In this document: one piece after another, positions 1 through 9,405 of the stretch | Layout: every line of letters begins with the position of its first letter | Position numbering within the stretch: the stretch's first letter is position 1 | Assembly (NCBI GenBank): GCA_001275005.1 | Contig: JWZX01003093.1 | Coordinates: forward strand, 1 to 26,901 | Direction of reading: 5' to 3' | DNA length: 26,901 bases | Source: Chrysochromulina tobinii | Taxonomy: Eukaryota > Haptophyta > Prymnesiales > Chrysochromulinaceae | Program-made: the position numbers and the translations under genes | The notes under the pieces: generated by a model | What the model was told of the DNA's origin: nothing | Seen by the model: the letters and a program-made list of their open reading frames with translations, nothing else | Databases searched by the model: none

Positions 1-675
1 TTAACGCGTATTAACGATGGTAATCAAGTTGCCCCGCTGACGCGAGAGCACCCCCGTCGCCGTTACACCCCCGTCGACTACCCTTGGAAAAGGTGCGGGA
101 TCAGGGGGCTCAGCCGTCGGGGCCCCCCTTTTGGAGGGCCCCCTGGCATCGCCGGTCCCGGCGCTAGGCCGGGCCGACTCTGTACTGCGCAAGATCTCTC
201 TATTCGTGCGCGACATTTGCATGCGCACGTGCGGCCCCACGACTCCCTTTGGGGAGACTCGTCGTTTTCATAGGTTAGTAGCACCACAGTTTCCGCACCA
301 TCCGCCCAAGAAGGCGCTTCGCACATGGCTGAGCGCGCGCGTGTGCCGCGGGCAAAGGACCCCCTCAGTCAGAAATCAGTCGGAAATACTCATCCACTTT
401 AGCCCAGCGGCGCGGGCGGTTCCATCATTCGAATGGAAAAAGACTGGAAGTGTGTGCTTAGTCTGCGTGCCGTATCTGGCTTCGTTGTTTTTCTGTCGAG
501 TATAACCGTTATTTACTCGGTACGTAATTCGTTGAGCTCTATCAGCAGTACCTCTTGAGCGTCCCGCTAAAAGAAAAGTCCTACAAGCTACATGTCCGTA
601 CTTCTTATTCACCGCTCAGTGCCGATGCGCACGGAGAATCCTCTCTAGCAGCGCTTGTGAGCTTTGAACTCCATA
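1..675. other. No credible gene; left-edge intergenic sequence
   Basis: Several short open frames cross this stretch on both strands, but none exceeds about 125 codons. Their translations are Arg/Pro-rich without recognisable motifs, which is what random GC-rich sequence gives. Base composition drops toward AT around 410-560. I see no RNA gene, repeat array or clear promoter. It could hold the 3' flank of the gene at 676-1161 and an upstream region of a gene outside the window. Confidence 0.55.
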
Positions 676-1161
676 TCAATCAAACTCTGGCTCCTCGTCG
701 TCCGACAAGCCGTCTCCACCAAAGTCGATCTTCTCGCCGCGCTCGTCGACGACGTCCAAGCCACGGCCGAGCTCCAGCTCCTTCCGGAACGCGCTCCACA
801 CGGCATCTATCTCGCCCAAGGCGTCGCGCTGGAGCAATTCACGCCATACGTCATCGCCCATACCACCGACGCCCAGGAGAGCATCGTCTGCACCGCCAAG
901 GCGCGGCCGACGGCGGCGGAATCTGACGCGAGCGCCTTCCGCGTTCACTCTCTTTGGGAAGGAGCCGAGCAAGTTCATGTCGCCCTCGCTGCCAAACTTG
1001 TACAGTGAATAGGTGAGCGCGGCGTTGGCCTTTGCAAGGTTCTTGCCCAAGGCGAGCGCCTGCGCCTTTGTGCTCAATCGCACCGCCTGACGACCCGCTG
1101 GCGACTCGTCTGCACCACCGTAGAGCGACTCGTACACAAAAGGAGTGGGGGAACGCCACAT
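676..1161 (-). CDS. Hypothetical protein with acidic C-terminus
   Basis: About 161 residues from the Met at 1161 (MWRSPTPFVYESLYGG). I do not recognise a family. Visible features are a basic-to-amphipathic segment with many Ala/Leu (ALALGKNLAKANAALTYSLY), an RFRRRRPR basic patch, then a region rich in Glu/Asp ending in DDEEPEFD. Such an acidic tail is common in nuclear or chaperone-associated proteins, but that is only an analogy. The same frame is open up to a Met at 1323; that longer form would add a hydrophobic, Arg-containing N-terminus that could be a targeting peptide. The internal Met was preferred because the extension is compositionally unlike the rest. It lies downstream of the ferlin on the same strand. 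Confidence that it is coding is moderate; function is unknown. Confidence 0.45.
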   Translation of the reverse strand: MWRSPTPFVYESLYGGADESPAGRQAVRLSTKAQALALGKNLAKANAALTYSLYKFGSEGDMNLLGSFPKRVNAEGARVRFRRRRPRLGGADDALLGVGGMGDDVWRELLQRDALGEIDAVWSAFRKELELGRGLDVVDERGEKIDFGGDGLSDDEEPEFD

Positions 1162-1508
1162 GAGGACGAATAGCGGAGGTCCGCCTATCCGCCGATTGTC
1201 CGTGGGTTGCTGAGCTCGTGGACTGGGCGAAGTGCGCGAAAAAGGAGAAAAGCAGAATGCTGCCAACACGACAGGGCCAGAGTGCGGCCAACACCGCCGA
1301 AGCATGGGACGAACGAGTTGCACTTCAAACGGTGTGAATGTGAATGGGTGTAAGGATTTACACGAGTTACATTCAGTTCACACCGCACACCCATGGTGGG
1401 CACCACGCAGGAATGTGCGGGGATTTATAACACAAAATACTGGATCAGGCCGTGGACGGAGCAGGAGCCGGAGGCATGCATGCTTGCATGGTCCATGGAG
1501 CCATTCGT
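1162..1508. other. Intergenic region between ferlin 3' end and the 676-1161 gene
   Basis: About 350 bases with no supported gene. It should contain the ferlin 3' UTR and the promoter of the small downstream gene. The notable structure is an imperfect palindrome at 1331-1384. A short palindromic stretch built on GCATGC lies near 1474-1490. Confidence 0.5.
1331..1384. repeat. Imperfect 54-nt inverted repeat (hairpin-forming)
   Basis: The outer arms GGTGTGAA and TTCACACC pair perfectly over 8 bp. Inner TGAATG pairs with CATTCA, and GTGTAA pairs with TTACAC around a GGAT loop. The 3' arm has an extra GAGTTA-like bulge. About 20 base pairs form in total. It lies between two minus-strand genes, so it could act in the ferlin 3' UTR or as a dyad operator; the role is not established. 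Confidence 0.5.
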
Positions 1509-4500
1509 TCATCTGCGTCCGCACACACACAATAGGAGCAGAATCAGGACGACGCCAACGGAGCCGAGGATGATGATGCCCGTTTGAGAGAAGAGCTTCT
1601 CGAAGAGCACCGTGGTGAAGAGGTTCGCGAGGACGGCCGGGATCATGTAGTAGGCGATCAGCACACACGCGAGGAGCGCGAGCGCGCACACGAGGTACGC
1701 GCAGAGCTTATCTCCGAGGAATTGATGGACGAGCGCAAACGGGTTGAGCGTGAAGCGCAGCCGGCCAACAGGCCGGGGCAGCTTCGGGTGTTGATTGGGC
1801 GCCGAGCGCCCGTTTCCGGCGGGGTAGAGCTTCGCCTCGGCCGCGGGCACGAGCTGCACCGAGATGAGGAGCTGGCCGGCCGGCCGCTTCCAGCGCACCT
1901 TGTCGGGGCGGCCCGGCACGGCCACCTCCTTCTCGCCACTCAGCTGCACCCAAAACTTGTGAGGTTGCATCTCGTCCTCGTCCTCGTCGGCGCCAAAGGC
2001 GTCGCCCGCGAGCACCGAGTCCGCCGCGTCCGTGAACGTGTCGTACTTGCCACCCGTGAACATCTCGACGAGGGGCTTTGTGGAGCCCAGCGACCGCACG
2101 GCCGGCCTCTTGCCAAAGCAACTGAGCCAGCTGCGCTGCTCGAGCTGCCCAGGCGCGAGCTCTTCGCGTGGATCTGGCTCGTACTCGACCCGGTTGGTGT
2201 ACGTGCGACGCCCCGCGCTGTCGAGGCTGGTCTCGTAGTTGAGAGAGCCGCGTGGCGCGCCTAGTAACGGCTCCCAAAATGTGGCCAAGCGATCCTCGCC
2301 CGACACGGCGCCCGCGAGCGAGGGGTCGAGCGGCTCCACGGCCTTGGCCTCCGACGGACCCGCGCCCTTCTTGGGTGCGGTCGCGGGGGGCGCCTCCGAT
2401 AGGTGAGAATGTTGGCGTGGGCGGGCTCCCTTTGATGGGGATGGGGTGCCCGTGGATGGGGATGAGCGGGCCGGCAGCGGCGGCATGAGCTGCCTGGCGC
2501 CCGACGCGGCGCCTGATCCGGTCCGTTCGCTAAGCTGGACGGCGCCCGACACGCCGTCTGTGACGGTGCTCGAGGAGCCCCCACCGGCGCCCGTCACGCA
2601 GCGTGCGCTGCGCGACAAGAAGCTTGGGCCTCGAGAGAGCGGCGGCGGCGGGACGTGCATTTCTCCGTGGCGGTGAGAATCATCCGCCGTCTTCCTCTCG
2701 TCCTCCGTCTTCCTCTCGTCCGCCGTCTTCTTGTAGTCGCCCTTGGGCTTTTCGAGCTCGTCAAGGGTGGAGCCGTGGTTCGCGAGCGAGCTCTGGCGCT
2801 TGTACACGCGCTCGAACCACTCGCTCAGATCGAGGCTCGTCTCGCCCGCGAGGTCGTTGAGCGACACGTCCCAATCCCACAGCTTCAGGCGCAGCATGTG
2901 CCGCTTGTCCCTCGAGAGGGAGCGGTCGGTGTAACGCAGCTCGACCGGGAACCTCATGCGCCAATTCCACGAAGCCTTCCCCTTGCTGGCGCGGAAATGG
3001 GTGTCCGTGCGCAGCACCATGCCGCGCGCCTTCTTCTTCGAGTACGGGTCGTCGTACTGAGCGGCGACGTACAGATCAGAGAGACCGCTGTCGTCCAAGT
3101 CCCTTGGCACGTCGCGTGCCGACCAGATGATGAGGCGCATCTCCCATTTTTGGGTGGGTGGCGGACTTATGTCGAGCATGCGCCGGTGGAGCGCCTCGTT
3201 CTCCGTCATGATCTCGACGAAGAGATCGACGAAACCCTGGCGCAGGTTGATCTCGGGCCGGCGTAGCTCGCGCCGCTCCTTTGGAGGGCGAGCCGAGCAC
3301 ACGGCCTGCCAGTGCTTCGAGAAGATGCGATCCTCAATGTCGATCTCGGTGCCGCCGATCAGCACGTCCTCCCACAAAAAGTTCTTATCCATCACATCCA
3401 CGCACAGCACTGTCGCCCCCGGCAGCGTTGCGGTGAACTCGAAGGCCTGGTAGAAGCCCACCTCGCTCTCGTCCGAGAAAGCGGTCCTGACGGTTCTCAC
3501 GCACCTGCTCTCCTAGGGAAAGGCGTAGGTACGGGTCTGGCTTGTCCGCGCCGTTCTCGGGCAGGTCCTTGGCGATGAGCACGTAGACGCGCACGATGTA
3601 CGTCATGGGCTTCTGCAGCGCCTCGAAGAGCCGTTCCGCAGCGCTGTACTGAGCGCTGTGCTGGCTCTCGCGCGGGGCGCCCTCGTCGGCAGCCGACTGC
3701 TCGAGTAGGCGCTCCTCCTCCTCGTCCTCCGACTCGCCAAGGTGCACAACGCACTTCATCGTGCACACCTTGCGCTGATGATTTCTCTGCCCAAACTTGA
3801 CGACGAATACGTCAAAGGGCAGCGGCCCCATGTGCTTGCTGGACTCCTCGAGCTTGCAATTGAGGGTGTCGCGGCCGCGCAGCGCGGTGATGAGGCCTGG
3901 CGAGCGGTCGATGGCCGCGAGAAGGTCATGCTCGACCTTGCAGATGCTGCTGGCAAGCCGCCTCTCCTCCTTTGCAAGTTTGGTGGCTCTCTGCAGCGCG
4001 ATCCAGCCAACATTAGTCGTCTTGAGGCCGCACTGGCACAGGATGCGGTAGAGTTTGCCGGGCGCATGCAGCTTGTTGAGCATCGGGGGGAGCTCCTGCC
4101 CCTGCAGCAGGATGCGCTGAACCCACTCGATCGTCGCAAGCGGCACGTCATTCTCGTCGACGGGCCCTGTAGTCGGCAGCCTGAGCCTCTCGACGACGAG
4201 CATGTCCTGGAGCAGCGCGTCTGCAATAGAGGCGTGCGAGCGCCCCTGCGCGTTTAGGATCTGGACCTTGCGGTAGATGAGCTGACGAAGCTCGTCCACG
4301 AGCTTCTTCTCGAGCCGTTGGTCCTCAAGCTCCGACAGGGTGAGCGGCGCCATCGAAGCTGCCGCCGCCGAACGCCGGAGCGTCGGCGCGGGCGCCACGC
4401 CTAGTCCAACGCGTACCACCCAGCCCGTCTCGGGTGGACGTGGCGAATCGCCGCGCGCCAGGTACCGATGGTGTCCATCGAGCGCGATACCCCAGCAGCC

Positions 4501-7500
4501 CACGCCCGCTGGGTATCCCTTGCCACGTGTCCAATTCGTGTCGCTCCAGTAGATCTCGGCGCCGTTGGCGTTGCGGAAGAGGTCCTTGCCGTTGGCGCGC
4601 GCCTCGAGCTCGGCCGAGCGCGCGCCCTCCGGCACGTGCCGGTAGAGCCCGTTGCACTCGTCCAAGCCCGCGCCCATCAAGATGCACTCCGTTCCGGCGC
4701 CACCAGGCGTCGCGACCGAGGCCTCGGACCCCCACCGCCCTCCGCGGGCACTTCTCTCAAGCTCGCCCAACTCCTCGCCCAACTTGAGCTCATCGAGGCA
4801 CGCGGCGCGCACCTCGCTCCCCGACATGTAGTCGCGCAGGTCGATACCCGTGTAGCCCAGCATGGGCGTGTAGAGCCCGCCGAATTGCGTGTCGTACACC
4901 CGCACGTTGACTGTCGGCATGAAGAGGTGGTTGGTGGGCAGCTTTAGGCGCAGCTTGAGAACTTCGAAGAAGACCGGCGCGAGTGGCGACGGCTGGTCGC
5001 TCGAGCGGGTGCGCCGCACGCTCACCGCGCCGTCTTTGACGCCGTGGAGAGTGAGTGCAGCTTCTTTGACCTTCTGCCGAAGCGATTGGAGTCTCTTGGT
5101 CTTCTTGATCGCCTTGTCCTGCGAGCGCGCCTTCACAAAATGGGGCTGCTTGCCCGCGTCCAGCTCCACAAAGGGCTTCGAGGGCGACTCGATGAACGCG
5201 TTCTTGCTCAGCCATCTGGGGAGCTTGAGCGTCGACGAGCGCAGACCCTGCAGCGAGAGCACCACCACCGTAACAGTGTGCCACTCAAACTCGGGCATGA
5301 TCGGCATCAGCCTGTACGTGACGACCGGGTGCGCCGGTGCGCCCGACGGTTGACGCAGCAGCGGCGCGGGCCGCTCGGGCTCGTGCACGTCGTCGGCGAT
5401 CTGCCATGTCGTGCCTACCTGATGCACCATAACGTCGCGGCTCGCACCGTCGCGGCTGGTCGAGCTCGCGAGAGACGGCAGATCGAGCTCGACGAGCTCG
5501 AGCCGGATCATGATCTCGCCGCCGTCGAGCCCCTCGTGGTCGAGCTCGGCGAGCGAGATCCAGAAGGGCTCAATCTCGGGGCTCAGCGCGCGGTCCTCGC
5601 ACGGCACAATGTGCGCAGCGCGCAGCGGCACACACACGCGCCCTACGAATTCATCAGGCTCGCTCGTGAGTGTGCCCTCGTCAGAATCCCATACGGAGAG
5701 GATCACCTCGGGGGCGAGAAGCGGCCGCCCCTCTGCGAGCAGCGCCTCGAGCTTCTGCTGCGCCTGCTTCGCGCGCTCCTTGGTCGACATGGGTGTGGGC
5801 TGCTCCTCCTCCACCGGTGCCTCCCCTTCCTTGGGAGCGCCGCCCAGCCCCAAGCCCACGCCGATGCCTGCGCCAATGCGCGCGCCCAAGGAGACGCCGG
5901 TCTCAAGCACGTTTCCAACGGCACCGCCCACCACGTTGCTCACCTTCTCAACATTCTGGAGCAAGTCCTTCAAGGACTGCGAACGTGGGGGTGCCACGTG
6001 GGCGTCGTCGTGGGCACGGGACTCTTTCTCCTTGTCGAGATGCTCGGCGCCGATCGACGGCGCCGTCGCGGGCACGGGGCCGAGGGGCGTGAGGGGCGGC
6101 AGCCAGAGGGGCAACGTGAGCGTCTCAAACCAGCTCGGGAATGCCGTCGCGGGCAGGGTTTGCGTCTGGCTTCGGAGCGGTGCGCTGGCCGCTCGTTCCG
6201 TGCCACTGTGCCCGATGGGCACCGCGCGCGCCTCGATACCAGCGAGCGATGCGACCAAATATGGGTCGAGCGCGCCGTTCTCGTCGCGTGCGGGTAGGTC
6301 GCGCGCCATGTACGCATGCACGCGAAGCTCGTAGGCGGTGAGCGGCTGACGAGCTGGCATCTCCTCGAGCGTCGGCAGCCAGTCGATGTTCCCTACAGGC
6401 GGGGGCTCATCTGCAACGGCTTCTGCAGCGCCGGAGGCAGCGCCGGAGGCAGCACTGCTCGCAGCGCTGCTCGCCGCGGCAGGAGCAGTGCTGTGCTCGT
6501 CGGGCGGAGATCGGGGCGTGGCGGGCGGGGACTGGAGCATAGCGCCGGGGTTGATGCGAGCGAGTCCGAGGGACACGAGCAGTGCGGGCGGCGAGGCGGC
6601 CGCTCCCCCTCCCTTCGGGGTGCGCACCAGGTTGCCGCTCGACGCGCACGGCGCGAGGTGGACCCAGCGCGGCGCGAATTGTGCGTCGACGAGGGTACGC
6701 GCCTTGAAGCGAGCGTAGTAAGCACGCTTTCCGCCGCGGAGGACGTACAGGATGGCGTCGGGCAGCTGGGCCGTGTCCAGTGGCAGCCGCAGGTGATGCT
6801 GCTTGCCCTTGGGTCGGAGAACGCCCGGCGCGCGCTCATTGTCGAGGGCCCCCATCTCGGACTGGAAGGTGGCCTGGCCCTCGCGCACGGCGGCGCGCGC
6901 GCCTTTGGTGTTCAGTCCGAATTCAAACTCACCCAGCTGCAACTCCACAGAGGTCTGCACTTCTTTCGGGTCGATGCCCGTGCCGCAGAGCACCGCGAAG
7001 CGAGCCTGATAAAGGCACTCGGCTGGCCGGCGCCTCTCGGCCTCAGAGCTCATCAGGCGCATGAGCGGCCGCTCGGGAAGCGGCCCGCGCGCCCTCGAGC
7101 CACCTTCCTTATTTGGACCACCTTCCTTGCCTCCGATGGCGTACTGACCATACTTGTCGGGCCGCTCGACCCGCAGCGCGATCAGCAGCCGGCCATGCCA
7201 CTCTGAATGGTACTCGAAGCGCCGCAGCTTATTGTTGTCGCGCCGCTTGGCGGCCTCCGACGGCCCGTACAGGTGCAGCCAGGTGAGCAGCTGCGCGCCC
7301 GGCTCGGCGCGTAGGACCGGGTCGAGGGCGACAGTCCACTCCTGCAACGTGCGGTGGGACTGCCCAAAGTTGTAGTCCTTGAGCTTGAGCTTGAGCTTCG
7401 TGTCGACGGTCGGCATGAGCAACGGCATCCAAAACTCGACGTGCCACACGGGCATCGTGTTGGTCTTGATGACCTTGGTGCGCAGCTTCTCTCCCCCAAG

Positions 7501-9138
7501 GCGCACCTGCACGTACGGGTCGATCGAGGCGCGCTTGTCGTACAGCTTGTCGAGCGTGGACGAGTCCACCTTGGGCAGTCCGTATGCGGAGTGGATGGCC
7601 ACGCGCACAAAGAGCAGCTCTTGCTTCATCGAGGCAGGCATGAGCGGCACGCTCTCGCCCTCCTCGTCCTCCGCTTCCTCATCGTGGTTGGGCGGAGTGT
7701 CGCCAGGCCCCGAGAGCGTGAGGGAGAGCTTGAGGTAGCCGGCCTGGCCGCCCGCGGCCGCCTGACCCACCAGCTTCTTGCGCGCCTCGTACGGCGCAGA
7801 GAGCACCAGCCACTGCCGGTAGAGCTCGTGGTCCTTGCGGTAGTAGAGCGTTGAGGCATCAAGGAAGAATTGGCCGATGAGCTCGGAGGTTTTGATGCCC
7901 GCGACCTCGTCCTCGTCGTATACGGACACCTCGATGTGCGACTGATGGACCTGCGACTTTTCGAGATCGAGGTGCTGCACGAAGAGATGCTCGTCCCAGA
8001 TGGGTGAAGTGACGGCATTCCGCACCGTGGTCGAGCGCGACTGGTCGAGCCATCGGACGGTTACGTATGGGTCCGAGGTGCCATTCCAATCGCGACCGGC
8101 GAGCTCCCGTGCCTCGATGACGTGCACGTGCAGCTGGTAGTCTCCTGGCTTGATCGCAGCGAGCGCGGCCTCCTCCTCCTCGACCTGCGCCTGCGCCGCC
8201 TCGGCCGTCTCCTTGGCGAGCGCCTCACGCGCGCTCTTCTCCTTCTCAGAGCGCATCTCGTCATCAGGCTCGGCGTAATGCTCGAGTTCGCCTGAGGATC
8301 GTACGCCGGACGTGCCGCTGCTCAGACCGACCGCCGCAGAGAGCGACCAGCCCGACCGCCTGGGCGCGATGGGCTCGGCGCCCGGGAGCCACGCGAGCCA
8401 CACGTGCAGCGTGCCCTGCCCGTCGATGATAGGCCCCGTCGAGAAGGTGCCCGCGCTCAGCTTGCCATGCCGGCGCGCATTCGTGCCGTTGAGCTCGAGC
8501 GACGGCAGCTCGAGCACCTCGCCCGCCGTCAGCTGGGCGTAGTCGTGCAGCCGCAGCTGGCGCACCGCGAACCGCTTGTCAAAACTCGGCTCGGCGTCGT
8601 ACACTGCGAGCTCGACCATGGGCAGCTCGCCGTCGCCGTACACGTTGCCGAAGCTGAGCTCCTCCTCCCACTCCGGGGCAAGCGTCCTCATCCGCGGCGT
8701 CGTCTTCTTCTCGAGCACCTGGCTCGGCGTGTAGACCGTCACCTTGACGTACGGGTCGGACGTGCGGCCGCTCGAGTTGACGGCTGCGAGGTCCTTGGCA
8801 CTGCGCACGCCGATGAGCAACTGACCGGGTGCCGTGGCCTTCCTGGGCAGCACGGGAGGCCGTTGCCTGCCGCGCGGCTTGCTCGGCGGCAGCTCCGCGG
8901 CCAGCGCGGGCGCTTGTGACGAGGATGGCGACGGACCGGTGGGAAGCACGCTGCTTGCTGCAAGCAGCGGCGGCGTCGTCGTCGGCCCGCAAGCATCTGC
9001 GATCGATGCCTCATTGATTGAGCCGGCGCCGCTGGAGAGCAGCGCTTCACGGCCATCGCTCGGACTGGTCACCGTTCGCTTGGTACGCCCGAAGATCGAG
9101 AGCGGTGATCGTGATCGGTCGCGGGCCTTTGGACTCAT
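1509..9138 (-). CDS. Ferlin: multi-C2 tail-anchored membrane-fusion protein (one frame break)
   Basis: About 2,542 residues. Frame one runs 9138-3478 (1,887 codons) and frame two 3476-1509. Ferlins are C-terminally anchored proteins that act in Ca2+-dependent vesicle fusion and membrane repair. Seven C2-like domains are visible at about residues 106-213, 333-448, 505-625, 935-1215, 1285-1440, 1845-1990 and 2040-2160, several with DPY and Asp-rich loop residues. A FerB-like region is at 705-830 (LPDAILYVLRGGKRAYYARF). The conserved ferlin tail (FWVQLSGEKEV, PAGNGRSAPNQHPKLPRP) precedes the membrane segments. Insertions interrupt C2 number 4, and an extra domain sits at 1482-1575. The frame changes inside C2 number 6 near 3475-3480, yet the two halves align across it with ferlin C2F without a gap, so one gene is favoured. 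No introns are needed. The start is the first in-frame Met, with a Ser/Pro-rich head. Length is somewhat above the usual 1,900-2,100. Confidence 0.9.
3475..3480 (-). other. Site of single-base frame break in the ferlin gene
   Basis: On the minus strand the sequence reads CGCTTTCTCGGACGAG. Frame one reads through as R-F-L-G-R and stops at 3385; the C2 domain continues in the next frame from TCG-GAC-GAG (S-D-E). Omitting one T of the TTT (or the following C) joins the frames and leaves F-S-D-E-S-E. Both frames are open over 3385-3500. A real frameshift, RNA-level correction or a homopolymer base-calling error are all possible. Confidence 0.75.
4415..4695 (-). other. Extra domain inserted in the ferlin (Gly/Trp/Tyr-rich, about 95 residues)
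   Basis: Ferlin residues about 1482-1575, between C2 number 5 and the linker before C2 number 6. Visible motifs are ECNGLYRHVP, GKDLFRNANGAEIYWSD, GYPAGVGCWGIALDG and HHRYLARGDSPRPPETGW. The order (NG-x-Y, then an F/Y-R-N strand, then I-Y-W, then W-G-I near the end) resembles a small aromatic beta-strand module that I associate with multi-domain algal and protist proteins. It is not part of canonical animal ferlins. No function is assigned. Confidence 0.5.
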
Positions 9139-9405
9139 CGGCCGGGGGATAGGCTCAATCGCGGGAGTTCCGACACTTGACAGAGGAGCCGAAGCTAGCG
9201 CGAGAGTACGTGTATGTATGGATAGAGCACGACCTTTTCACTGTGAGGGGCCTGATCGGACGTTCCTCAAGTCCTCTGCGGTGCGGGTGCCCCTTATTCC
9301 TCCCCCCTCCCCCGTTATCCTCACAGGCCGGGCAGGGAGGCGCCCCTTGATGAGGGATGAAATTGCGCTGAGGTAGCCGCGAGGCCGCGACGCTCCGAGC
9401 GTGCA
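9139..9405. promoter_or_regulatory. Divergent promoter region, ferlin / FkbM methyltransferase
   Basis: 267 bases separate the divergent starts of the ferlin (minus, 9138) and the methyltransferase (plus, 9406), so both promoters should lie here or overlap the genes. A pyrimidine-rich stretch occurs at about 9297-9315. I see no unambiguous TATA box. Assignment rests on gene orientation only. Confidence 0.35.

Noticed and set aside
664-1008. Plus-strand frame opposite the 676-1161 gene
   Set aside because: It is the complement of a frame with better amino-acid balance and a natural acidic C-terminus. One of the two must be a shadow, and this one lacks motifs.
3462-3510. Micro-intron in the ferlin with donor GTGCGTGAG (from 3510 downward) and acceptors giving 18, 37 or 43 nt
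   Set aside because: Only the 37- and 43-nt versions would restore the frame. They would remove residues (VRENRQDRF region) that align well with the C2F domain of other ferlins. A single-base difference explains the break with no loss.
5044-6297. Plus-strand frame of 417 codons opposite the ferlin
   Set aside because: It is Arg/Leu/His-rich with no motif; the opposite strand encodes clear C2 domains across the same bases.
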